From: Siphonodentalium dalli
Lineage: Eukaryota; Mollusca; Scaphopoda; Gadilida; Siphonodentaliidae
Direction: 5' to 3'
NCBI GenBank assembly: GCA_032622095.1
Contig: CP136068.1
Coordinates: forward strand, 10,151,729-10,215,728
DNA: 64,000 bases
Positions 13,420 to 25,800 of this stretch are shown here, piece by piece. Both the position numbers and the translations under genes were made by a program. Position 1 is the first letter of the stretch. Each line of letters starts with the position of its first letter. The notes under the pieces were generated by a model. The model saw only the letters and a program-made list of their open reading frames with translations, did not search any database and was not told where the DNA came from.

Positions 13420-13740
13420 GTGACTTCCCCTATACCGCAATACTCAACCTCACTCAGTACATTCATACTCGAACTTCAAGTAACAACCCACTGACAAGAA
13501 AGAGACAAACCATCGAGTAACCAATAAACGATTTATCTAGACGTATACCCTCCATGTATATAATGCAACCATTGTGTAATACATAATTATATAGCCGTGC
13601 ATTGTACAAGAAATCTTGACCGCCTATCGTCAAAATATTTCATTCTTAAGGGGGTGGCAGTAAGACAGTCTAGCCTAGTCATGCAGGGCTACTATGCTCT
13701 ATGTATGTTGGTGTACTATGGAACATTAGGTGCATAAACA

Positions 13741-14840
13741 TATTAATAATTGAATATAGCAACCACACAAATTGGTGCTTGTTTTTATGACATAATTTAA
13801 ATAGGATAATACGACGTCAAGTTACAGACCCCATGAATCGCCATTTTTATAAAGAGTTGTGGGAAATCGCCAATTTTTTGAAAGAATTGTGAGTTAACGA
13901 TGGTCAAAACAGTAGTAGGCAACACCAAGCAACTTACACTTCGTATAAAAGTCTGTAAAACATCACGACTAAAAAATGTGGAAAATATATATACTTTGTT
14001 CTTAAATTCATTATTGATAGTTCTAAAATAACGAAAGTTTGAGTGTTAAACCATCGATTGTCACGTAAACAGAAATATTACAGCGATTTGTCAACCAACA
14101 TCGCTATTGTAGTAGGTTCAAATATTTTAGACTGAAATTGATTTTCAGAATATTTGGCCAATTCTTCGACGTTTTTCAATGTTTATCGTCAAGTTTTGTA
14201 CTCAATGTCGGCATCGTATTATTTTGAATTGAACCAATGGGACTTTTGTCTGCAATTACACGCCGATGGTCTTGACATGGGAACTATCATTATTGAACAG
14301 TTATTGGCAATGCAACTATGAATAAAGTAAATATTATGTCAGCAAGTACTTGATGTTGATATTTATTTCAATTTGTTTACTATGAACCGATTCGAACGCT
14401 TTCGGTTCCATTAAAACAGTAAAAAAATCGCCATAATTCGTCATGCATACAGCTATCACTGTTGTAACTAAGGCTGTGTTTGTACACTCACAACTGTTCA
14501 TGGCATTTTGCCGAGACATTTCGATAAATAATATACATGTATTGTGCCAGCAAACTAACCCCAACATGATTATACAATTCAGTTCCACAGCTGACTGCTT
14601 GTAGTGATGCCACCGTAATTTTCCTATAAATAACAGGTACTTATCTCACATAAATCAACCATAACTAAGGCAAAATGTTGTATCACAGCTACATGTGAAT
14701 GCATATCAGTCGTATGTATCATGCCGCTAGTATTGGTAAAGATGCAATGTAAAATGCATGTTGCCGTGCACATGTTGGCACCACACGTTTATATATGACG
14801 AAGTCTGTCAAAATACCGTGCAAACTTATCCGCGTATGAA
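13741..14840. other. Gene-free stretch
   Basis: No gene or ordered repeat seen. Words such as gaatcgccat / gaaatcgccaa near 13845-13880 recur locally but do not form an array. Confidence 0.4.
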
Positions 14841-14848
14841 CGTACCCC

Positions 14849-16189
14849 AACACATGTAATACCAATATAATTTATACCACAGTGTCCTCTAGCTAACACA
14901 CGTAATACACATATTATTTATACCACGGTTTCCTCTAGCTAACACATGCATGTAATACCCACAGTATTTATACCACGGCGTCCTCTATCAAACACATGTG
15001 GGACCCATAGTATGGTATTTATACATCTAGCTAACACATGTAATTCCAATAGTATTTATACCATGATGTTCTCTAGCGAACCTATGTAATACCCATACTA
15101 TTTATACCACGGTGTCCTCTAGCTAACACGTGTAATACTCATATTATTGATACCACGGTATCCTCTAGGGAACCTATGTAATACCCATAGCATTTATACC
15201 ACGGCGTGCTCTAGCAAACACATGTAATTTATACATCTAGCTAACACATGTAATACCAATAGTATTTATACCACGGTGTCCTCTAGCTAACACATGTAAT
15301 ACCCATAGTATATATACCACCGTTTCCTCTAGCTAACACATGTAGTACCCATAGTATGGTATTATTTTCAACGGTGTCCGCTAGCTAACACATGTAATAC
15401 CCATAGTGGTTATACCACTGCATCCTCTAGCTAACACGTGTAATACCCATAGTATTTATGCCACGGTGTCCTCTAGATAACCTATGTAATACCCATATTA
15501 TTTATACCACGGTGTCCCCTAGCTACCACATTTAATACCCATATTAGTTATGCCACGGTGTCCTATGTTTAACACGTGTAATACCCATACCATTTATACC
15601 ACGGTGTCCTATAGCTAACACGTGTAATACCCATAATATTTATTCCACGGTGTCATCTAGCTAACACGTGTAATACCCATATCATGTATACCACTGTGTC
15701 TTGTATCTAACACATGTAGTACCCATATTATTTATACCACGGTGTCCTCTAGCCAACACGTGTAATAACCATATTATTTATACGACGGTGTCCTCTATCT
15801 AATACATGTAATACCCATATTATTTATACCACGGTGTCCTCTAGCTAACACATGTAATACCCGTATTATTTATACCACTGTGTCCTCTAACTAACACATG
15901 TAATACCCATATTATTTATACCACGGTGTCCTCTAGTTAACACATGTAATACCCGTATTATTTATACCACTGTGTCCTCTACCTAACACATGTAATTCCA
16001 TATTATTTATACCACGGTGTCCTCTAGCTAACACGTGTAATACTCATATTATTTATATCACGGTGTCCTCTAGCTAACACGTGTAATACCAATATTATTT
16101 ATACCACGGTGTCCTATAGCTAACACATGTAATACCGTATTATTTATACCACGGTGTTATCTAGCTAACACGTGTAATATTCATATTAC
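14849..16189 (+). repeat. 46-bp minisatellite array, about 29 copies
   Basis: A head-to-tail array with a 46-bp unit. Its core words are ctagctaacacatgtaatac, ccatattatttataccacgg and tgtcct. Copies differ by substitutions and a few indels, with two short units in the first third (near 15010 and 15230). The second half is more homogeneous. Almost every unit carries CACATG or CACGTG and a TATTTATA word. Confidence 0.95.
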
Positions 16190-16401
16190 AGTTAATGTAT
16201 ACACATCGTCAGCTCAAGGTCAAAGCTACCGATTCGTCCGCAAAAATGGCGTCAATGTGAGTATACGTACATGTAGCAAACCTGTCACTTCGTAAATTGT
16301 AAGTTGGTATATATGTGTTTGTTTGGTATTATTTTGTACCAATATAACGTGCATATCTTTTTAGATTTATAACGCTCGAATCAAGTAGCTTTGTTAACAC
16401 G

Positions 16402-17673
16402 GATATTATAAGTTACGAGACGCTTAGTGGTCGGATATGGTGTCATGTGAGGTGAAATGATATCAATATTAGGCTCGGTCGTAGGCCGACCCTAATATTG
16501 ATCTCTCTGAGCCTCACATGACACCATATCTGATAATTAAACGTCCCATAACGTATTTAGTATGTCAGTGGACAAAACCCAGCGTATCTCTTTAAACGAT
16601 CGTCGCTGTAGTTTATTTTAATTTGGTAAGTTAAATAACTTATATAAGTCACAGTGACGCGCCATGAGCATTGGACGTCAACGCGTTGAGTCAGTGGCTA
16701 ATTGCCAGCAGTAGGACAACTTGTTGAGTTTGATAGTTAATTTATTCTTCAAATATATCGCATGCCTGAGTTGGTACATGGTACAATGTCTTTTAATTCG
16801 CCGACATAATTTCCGATAAATATCAACTTTCTTGGCGCCAAAATACAGCAAATATATTCACGAGGCGACAGAGTTTTCTGAAGAAAAAAACAAGATGGTG
16901 GATAAGCGCCTAATATTTATTTCATATTGGGTCACTGACGTAATATGGGTTCATATATCGTCACTTAATATCGACGCTGATTGGCTGATCACAAGGGCTG
17001 ACATAATATATGTTATTATGATATTATCATATTAGATTGACCAATAAGAATGGAGATCTACTGACAGGAGATGATTGCATACTAGGTTCAAGTTCATTGT
17101 CACCGACCCCATAATGAAAGCCACAGAGGGTATAAGGATTCATATGGGGTCGATTGACGCCATCTTGTTTTTCATGAAACTCTGCCGCCTCGGGTATATA
17201 TTTTCGGTGTATTTTGGCGAGAGGAAAAGGATATCTGTCGGAAATCAAATTATATAAATATTAAAGACATAGTACCATGTACCAAAACATGCATGTGATA
17301 TATTTGAGAAATTCTAAACACTCATAAATTAATTATCAAACTCAAATTTGTTGTCCGGCTTCTGGTTATTAGCCATTCACTCAATGCGTTGACTTTCAAC
17401 GCCAATGCCGCGTCACTGTGACGTTACGCAAGTTAATGACCACATACAACACATTTACTTACTGGCAGCTAGTGAACTTAATACAAGTAATTAAAATTTT
17501 CACATGGAAAGCATGATAAAATCGTTACAGGACTCGTAGTTGCCGGCTACGGTGACATATGAGGCTCAGCGAGATTAATATCGGGCTCGGCTAGCGCCTC
17601 GCTCGATATTGATCCCACTTCGCCTCATATGAGACCGCATCCGACAACAACTCGCCCTGTAACTTATAATATC
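16402..17673. mobile_element. 1.27-kb foldback element
   Basis: The outermost 15 bp (gatattataagttac at 16402-16416 and its exact complement at 17659-17673) are terminal inverted repeats. Inward, arms of roughly 600 bp each remain alignable as diverged inverted copies, including gttgagtc..agtggctaat, ccaaaatacagcaaatatat and aacaagatgg with their complements. The centre lies near 17010. Each arm also carries its own small hairpin close to the end (about 16430-16540 and 17540-17650) whose arms contain catatgaggc or catgtgaggt words. No long ORF, so it is a non-autonomous foldback transposon. Confidence 0.75.
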
Positions 17674-17679
17674 AGATAA

Positions 17680-18600
17680 ACTATACCTAGTTTCAATGTG
17701 ATATATTCCACAACAAAACGCATACCATACTCAGTTCCAGCTGCACAAATCACTTTCATCTTAGTAGTACAACACATTTTGGAGAAATGCTTGTATCCCG
17801 TTTATTATAATTATATCAACAAAATTGAAACAAACGCGTGTTGACAGTTGATTGTGCTCGAGTATATACCGCATACATACATGTATATGTGTAAAATAAA
17901 TCTGGGGCAAGAAACAAGCGTGTATGAGCATATTCTACAGTCTATTATCCAGAAAACCCGCACATACCTGCTTATAATTGAACTTGTTTTAGGGAGATAA
18001 TAGAATCGCCTTATCGATAATGTGCTGAACATGAGATATTTTTAGTCACATTATCGACTCATAACGAGGCAATCTGGGTAGATTATGTGCATACAATGGC
18101 ACAATAACCCAACTCATGCTCTTTATGATGTCTTTTTCTCTGTCACCCGCGCAATACAACTAAATAACGGGTAAAATTCCATTATCTGCTTATTTCGGAA
18201 TAATATAATATTTCGGAATAATATAATATCACATTATGTACCTATTTCGCATTATGTGTCGATTATGTTCGTATTTGCGCGATTTTCTGCAAAATATGTC
18301 CGTATCGGGCATATTTGGTACACTCCATACGAAGTACGCCCATATTGGCATTATTTAATCTAACCATTTAAACGGTTTCGATCTGTGTTGGGGGGGGGGG
18401 GCTGCTGATGGACATTGACATATTATTCATCCAGACATTCTTCTATCTACATGTATTTTGGCTTGGATGAATGGCTAATCAATGTGAACAAATAAATCGA
18501 TGGATTGATTAATATATATATATATATAGTTTGAAAATTAGGAAAGGTATGCGTTCATTTTAAAATATTTTTAAATTTATATATATATATATAGCTATGT
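17680..18600. other. Gene-free stretch with simple repeats
   Basis: Contains a two-copy tandem of atttcggaataatataat near 18195-18230, a G run at about 18390-18400 and short TA tracts. No gene. Confidence 0.4.
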
Positions 18601-18611
18601 AGAGTAAGCAT

Positions 18612-19284
18612 TAGGAGGACCATTGACCATCATTAGGCAGACTGCGACTTTATGCAGACGAAATCCGGTCTGCCTAATTTTTGCATGTCAGTCACAACTA
18701 GTTATCTTGCGATTTAATTGTTAAGACCTCTACATGTTCAACCGATTTAAGTTGTCTTTTGTCTATAAAAATGATGGGATTGAGAAATTTTTTGTTAAGG
18801 GCATTTCCGCACCGATAATTTTGAGACATGTATATTAGATCAATATATAGTTTCATCATTGTGCGGTCTTTTTTCAATCACGAAATTTGTACTCAATATC
18901 GATGTATACGCCAGATTTTTCGATGTGTTAATGACATTTGGCCAGTTATCTCCTTTTTTTGCTGCATCCTATACAAACAAAATGCAAAACCAGAAAAGTT
19001 GATTTTTTTCAAGACCGCTGTGGATGTTTCGACCGCACAATGATGAAACTATATATCGACAGAAAATACATGTCTCAAAATTATCGTGGCTGAAATGCCC
19101 TTAACAACATTTTTTTCAATCCCATCATTTTATATACAAAAGGCAACCTAAATCGGTTGAAAAAGGAGAGGTGTTAACAATTAAAGCACCAGATAACTAG
19201 ATGTGACTGGTATGCAAAAAATAGGCAGACCGGATTTGGTCTGCATAAAGTCGCAGTCTGCATAATGGTGGTCAATGGTCCTCA
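18612..19284. mobile_element. Inverted-repeat element, about 260-bp arms
   Basis: Left arm 18612 to about 18872 and right arm about 19030-19284 are near-identical reverse complements around a loop of about 160 bp. Shared words include aggaccattgacc, gactttatgcagac, tgatgggattga and gagacatgta. The loop has no ORF. A short direct remnant of the terminal sequence (tctgcctaatgatgg, tctgcctaagg) recurs at 19430-19470, suggesting a second broken copy downstream. Confidence 0.7.
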
Positions 19285-19577
19285 TGACATTAGTCAGATC
19301 TGAGAATTTGTATATTTCATATTACTTGAGGAATCACAAATTCCCATTGATCATAGCTTGGTGGTCACATTTAGAACAAAACTAGAGAAAGAGTGTTTAA
19401 AATTGAGCAGTTTTAAAGGTTTTGTATATGTCTGCCTAATGATGGTACTAGGGTCATGTCTGCCTAAGGCTGAAAGCAGCCCTATAGATTTATATATATA
19501 TATATATATTACATATATTTATATGATTGATTGATTCAGTCAGTCATTCACTTGTTATTTATCACCTACAATTGCAG

Positions 19578-19634
19578 ATTCCAGGCATTTACATAGGGCG
19601 TGGTTTGACTATGGTGGCCATCAGCCACACAACG
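19578..19634 (+). CDS. ILEI gene, exon a
   Basis: A 57-nt exon between an acceptor (acctacaattgcag) and a donor (acg/gtaaga). It is in phase 0 at both ends and reads 19 codons with the GRGLTMVAI motif that begins the ILEI core. The short length makes it weak alone. Its support is the matching phase and the domain order with the next exon. Confidence 0.5.
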
Positions 19635-22600
19635 GTAAGACCCCAGTTATATCAGTATTTAGCAAGTGCCAGAATTAACAGCTATATGTGGACTTCGCGC
19701 CAGCTGTTTGCGGTTATACAACCTGGTTTTTCTCAGTATTCAGTCTGACTTAAATTGTATATCTTAAAATGACATGTTTTATTGTATAAAGTAAAAATGT
19801 GAATATTTTCGACATGATGAAGCTTTGCGGTCATGGAACATGGAATAATGTCACTCGATAACACGAGCGTTGCAATGGTGCTACTGTTATCCCTTTTTCA
19901 AAACTGAAAAAAAAATGCTTACGCTGGATAAAAATTGCGGCCGAACTCATTATAGAAATATTGTCGAAAACATTGACAAACAAATCGATATGTATGTTCA
20001 AAGCAAAACATCTCCAAATTTGCCCCTTTTGTCTTCTTCGTGCTATTGTTGACATAACTGATATGAACGTTTTTGAACTAATTTATCATCAGTGCGCATG
20101 TATAACACATTCAATGACAAACGTAAGCAAACAAACGTAACCCTTTATATGTTAAATTGATTATCATGGTTAGTTAATAGTGTGAATAGGAATGGCCTAG
20201 TATTGGTTTGGCGGGGCGTAATAGTGATTTAAGAAGACGAAATATAACTACAAGTGCAGAAGGAACAGTGTTTATTGACGGAAATGATTAGTAATAAGTT
20301 CAACGAATGAACTACTAATTACTTGAAACTTTTCGATGGGATAATTTCTCATCAATGATGCGTTAGCATAGACATGGTTAATAATAGCTACACTGACATC
20401 TGCAAAATGACAGGCATAATTATATTCAGTTTATATTCAGATTATATTCATGTTGCACCAACCAACACACCGTTCCGTTAATGAAATGTTGTACAGTACA
20501 TATGTTTTACAAATTTAGAATAATAACGGTGCGTATTATCCATTACGTTATTTTTCCCACAATCCCCCACAATCAATGCAGCAGGACCCACAAGCACCAT
20601 AGCAAATTAGCAGGACCCGCAAGCACCGAAGCAATTATGCAGGACCCGCAAGCACACTAGCATATTTCCCGGACCCGCAAGCACCACATCACATTAGCAT
20701 GACCAGCAAGCACCGTAGCAAATTAGAGAGACCACATAACCACGGGAGATGACATACACAATTTAAGGTTACAATGCAGAGCGCTAAGACAAATGTGATT
20801 CTAAAATTTATAAAAAAGAGTAATCTGATTATATTGTTTGCAGGTATCAGTCTCCAGAAGGCATATGCATATACAATATCAGAACACATTTCAGGAATTG
20901 ATTTCTAGAAACGCTTGCTATATGGACATTGTTCTTCATATATTAACAAATTATGTTTTATGGTGTACAACATTGACTATATCAATAACATTGCGAATAT
21001 ATATACCATACTTTTAAAATGCGGGCTTTGGAAACATCTAGGACAAAGCATAAACAATATTACAGTACAAAATATACATAACTTACTGTTGAACACATCC
21101 TGATTTTAACAGCTTTATTTGTTATGTTTAAACGTGTGTATAACTAGCATACATATTATAACACACATTGGGATTAATGGACATGTACGATCTGCTAATG
21201 GTTGTGTGGTTTTTGGAATGTCGACTCATCCCATTGAATCGGTGACTTTTGGTTCTCATTCAACATTTAGCACTCAGCATAAGCATTAGTCATAATGTAT
21301 GCTGCACGAAACTATCATCCCAAAGTTTATCGCTTTCTAATTACAACAATTCTGAAGGTATCCTCGACAATATCAGGGAGAACTTACTTTAATTGAGGTA
21401 TTATATATAGAATACACCCGTAATAGATGATAACACCAAACTTTCACCACGAGTGAATTGTGGTTTAACCACGAGCCTTTTGGCGAGTGGTTAAAACCAC
21501 ATTACATGTACCACGAGTGATGAAAACGTTCTACTCGCGGATACTATGGGTGTATTTTATTTATGCCATAATTATCATCTCTTCCGCGAATTCAACTACT
21601 GCGTTGTTTAATTTTGATACATGTCCTCACCGGGAGACACATGCACGACGCTAAAGCAGTGTGCGTCACGCGTAGTGATGCATCCATTTACGTCATGACG
21701 TCAGTCTTTTTCTTAGCCACCCGTCACTTGATACAATTCATGTTTCCTAGTTCATATAACACCAGTAAACTACATTTGATTGAAATGCAGGCAATGTCCC
21801 TCATATATAATTTAAATTATGACAAGATCAAATTTAAAATGAATGTAACATAAGAACTATTTCCCCATCAACAATGTAGTTCTTCTATGGGTATAAACGT
21901 TTAACACTTGAAATTACGTTTGAACATTTGCATCCACAGTAGAAATGTATACCAACAGAAGGAAGCTGTATATCCACAGTATGGTGTAAAGATGACATTT
22001 ACAAAATATGTGTTATATGCACAAAGGCACAACCAACTATGGAATAAATATAATTATTCAGGTATTGGGCACGTCACTGACGTCAGCATTACGCCATTAC
22101 TCCAAATCCATTTAACATTGTTGCATGTGTTACAGTACATACGAATGGGAAATATGTTTAAAACATGGGACCTGGCGACATATGGGGGTGTCACCCCAAC
22201 GGTTGTCAAATAGTCAACAACATTACTGGCAGTGTTGTGTCTGGCACTAACTTAGTTGGACTTTTACACAACATATAGGTTGAAATTGTTTGATTTCCAA
22301 ACCAGTGATTCGTGGGGTATGCATTGTTTTAGACAAACAACAGCATATATTTGAATTATTGTCAACATCTTTGAAATGTCCATTAGTTGGATTTTTTTCA
22401 AAGTTAGTGGGCGTCAGTATGTGAAATCCGGACAGTTGGAAAACGCTCTAACCTACATGGGGCTGAACATGGTTGAACGGGGTGTTTGCATAGGAAAATG
22501 CAGAAACCCCAACACAGAGACGCCTTAAACATGCCCAGGTTTAAAACAAACCAGTGACAGCAATATTTAACATATATTTCCCATATTTCTATAATTAAGT

Positions 22601-22750
22601 GTTTCCTTAATTTCAGGGTGATTATATCGGACATGGCAGTTTCGACACTTTAAGTGGGAACAGGCATGATGCGATCGTGTCATTCGTGAACAGCTGGATC
22701 ATCGGGACATACCTGGTTGTCATATCTGTAGTCAGTATTATTTTCAGTAT

Positions 22751-22812
<62 letters not shown>

Positions 22813-22813
22813 A

Positions 22814-22855
<42 letters not shown>

Positions 22856-25800
22856 CACACATTGGAAGGGTTAGCCGGCTTCGCCCTGGTTAAGGTGATG
22901 TGAAACCCTCTGTGGATATTTGGTGGGATTAGAGAATACTCTTGCACTCAAATTGGTACTCGTATTCTCATAAATTGTATATCCAAATGCCACCACAAAG
23001 CATGCTTCTTACACATGGAATATAAGTAGTGGCTCACCTTGTCAGGTCGGAGTGATTATCATTTTGTTAATCGCGTTTAATCCGCCCCACCAATAAAGAA
23101 GTATTTATTTATTTACAACTGCGTATACTTCAGACGTTATATCATGAAACATGAACATCATAAACACATTAGTTCGAAAAAATAAAAGACGACAATTGTG
23201 TTTTACATAGAGATGTATCAATCAATCTTCATGAAGATACAGATGTTTTAAAGATATGGCCATGTGTTCCTCTGTTCTGGTGCTGTATACTGGCTGATCA
23301 TTTTCAGTTTAAAATAATTGAGGTTATGCATGCATAGCAGATACATGTATCTGGCAAATATACCCTTGTCAGATGTCAATATTGGAGGATCCTGAAAAAT
23401 CATGTGCTACGGACTGCGTTTTCCCTGATCTCAGAAGTAACCATATTTGACTGCACACTGTGACCACTATTTTTGAACAGGCCCGCTCTACATTTCCATA
23501 TCTCTTGGCAATTGTAACTTTTTTGTTGAAACTATATTGAATGGGACAGACTCGATCGTGTATGATCAATACATATATGAGCCATGATAATATGCAATCA
23601 TCTGACGATTCAAGGTGCCTATGTTTGAATGAATATATGTACATGTATACACATTCGTATCAAATTTAGGGCCACCATTGCATATCTTTCACACAAAATG
23701 CACCAATTTGGCGCATTTAAACCACACGATTAGATTATTTGTATCACGGAGAATAATATGTATCACTCAGGTGGAAATCGGCGCTAAACATATGATTTAT
23801 CAATGTTTGTGTCCCTCTAATACCCCAGACTTGAATGTCCCCACCTTTAACATCTTTAAGCCACATAATTAGACTCCTGATATCATGGAGATTATTATTT
23901 GTAAGTTTGGTGCTAATCCGCAACTAAACATTTTTTTATCAAATTTAGTGCCCATCCCACCCTACCCACATCTCTCACAAAAGCAGCACCAATATGATGT
24001 TATTAAAATCACACGATTAGATTCCTCGTATCACGTATAAGAAGGTGTATCAATTTGGTGGAACTTGGCGCTAAAAATATTCTGTATCAATTTTGGTGCC
24101 CCTCTCCCTTTCACTGCACCCTGACTCGAATCGCCACTTTTGACAGTTTTAAGCCACTCAATTAGACACCTGATACCATGGGGATGAATTTGTATAAGTT
24201 TCGTGGCTATCGGAAACTAAGCGAATTCTTGTCAAATTTAGGACCCACCCTCCGCCCCGCAGATATCTCATCCCAACGACACCAATTTGGCGTCTTTAAA
24301 TTACACAATAAGATTCATTGTATCACGGAGAAGATTTCAGAAGAATGTGTAACAATCTGGTGGAATTCGGCCCTAAAATTATTTTGATCAATGTTGGTGC
24401 CCCTCTCCCCTTCCGGGCATCCCCGACTTTTCACATATTTAAACAACACCGTTATATTCCTCATATTATGGGGATGATTATATATAAGTTTGGTGGCAAT
24501 CGGCGACAATTTTTGTTCTGCCCTGACAACAACGGCGTCATTTAAAAAAATTCTCGCCATTATCTTTCCCGTAAAAAGTTACCCCTATTAGACCCCCTTT
24601 GTGCCATCTAGGTGGTCCCCTGTGAATTTCTATAGAACACAGACAGACAGAAAGACAGACATACATTCGCAAATATATATATATGCCGTTGTTTGATGGA
24701 TTGAAACCATTGTTTAGAAAAACAATCACATTGTAACAAGGCCTTTCACAGCTACTGCTGATCTTCAGGTTACATAATCATAATATACAATATCATAATG
24801 TATAATGGTCATTAGCGAATGTTGGTTTGATTGTGACGTCACATTCATGGATATTTATTCCAAGTTTATTTTATAAACATCGTTTCAGTCTGAATTTTGT
24901 TCAGTGGGTCCGGCGCTAGCATTTTGTACAAGGGAAACACTGTGAATGAGCAACCACCACAAATTTCAAGATGCTCGCTGAGATCAATTTGTCTCAGCTC
25001 TGGTTGTCTTATTTGTCGGCGGTGTCTTCTCATGCGCTCACACACAGTGTTGCCCGATCTGTCCCACATAAAACTCATGACACCCAGAACACATACTAAT
25101 ATAAATTAAGTTCCGTTATTTGCAGTCCATATATGCATTGGGTTGAACTACTGTTCCATTTTTTAACTTGAGTTGAGTACCAGTAACTATGTTCTGCTTG
25201 TACCGAAGCTGGAATCTCTACACGTCCGAATTGGGTATGTTGTTTTGTTGCTGGTATCGAAACGGGCTTACGTCAATATTTTCTTCAAATTGGGTGGTTG
25301 TCGGTTACTTTGAAGTATATTATCCTTACACGAGATTTTTCATTTTAGGACTCGTGTGGACTATTGGTTGCAGTGTTTTTTTGCGGATTGAGTTACATTA
25401 GGCTGGCGTATGTTGTGAGTAGTGACGAATGGAATGAGATCGGACTCGGCTTGTCTCTCTTTATGTTTTCTCAATTCTGATTTAGGTATTATTAAAGCCT
25501 CGGCTATTCCACATTTTATCAGCTTTTCTGTGTAATGTTGGTCTTGTAAAAAAGAGTGAAGTTCTTGTAACGGAACAGCTCTAATATCAACATCATCTAC
25601 AATGGTACAGCTACGTCTGGTTAGGCAAAACAGTATACTTCTCTCTGTGTGGGCATGAATTAAAATCCAAGTATTGATGGGTATCTGTACTTTTATCAAA
25701 TATATCGGTGGTGATGTGATGTCCAGATTTATTAATTAGAACATCCAATAATGATAGCTGGTTTCTGTTTTGTTCCATGGTGAATTTAATTTACGGATCT

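Larger units (their letters stand above)
10340..13740 (+). mobile_element. Degenerate non-LTR retrotransposon (APE-type LINE)
   Basis: A single LINE on the + strand encodes an apurinic-endonuclease-like domain, a linker, a reverse transcriptase with YADD, and a C-terminal region, in that order. It is broken by a probable 1-nt indel in an A run near 10862-10869, a TGA at 12019-12021, a small deletion before 12045, a frameshift near 12280 and a TAA at 12451-12453. After the last coding frame there is a 3' tail with the motif gggggtggcagtaagac near 13650, a style common for CR1/Jockey-like elements of invertebrates. The exact ends are uncertain because I found no clear target duplication or poly-A tail. 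The clade assignment within CR1/L2/Jockey is tentative. Confidence 0.85.

Noticed and set aside
14849-16189. CRISPR-like array
   Set aside because: Units are contiguous 46-bp tandem copies without unique spacers, in clearly eukaryotic DNA.
22622-22947. ORFs rich in Tyr-Ile through the TA tract
   Set aside because: They are translations of a (TA)n microsatellite.
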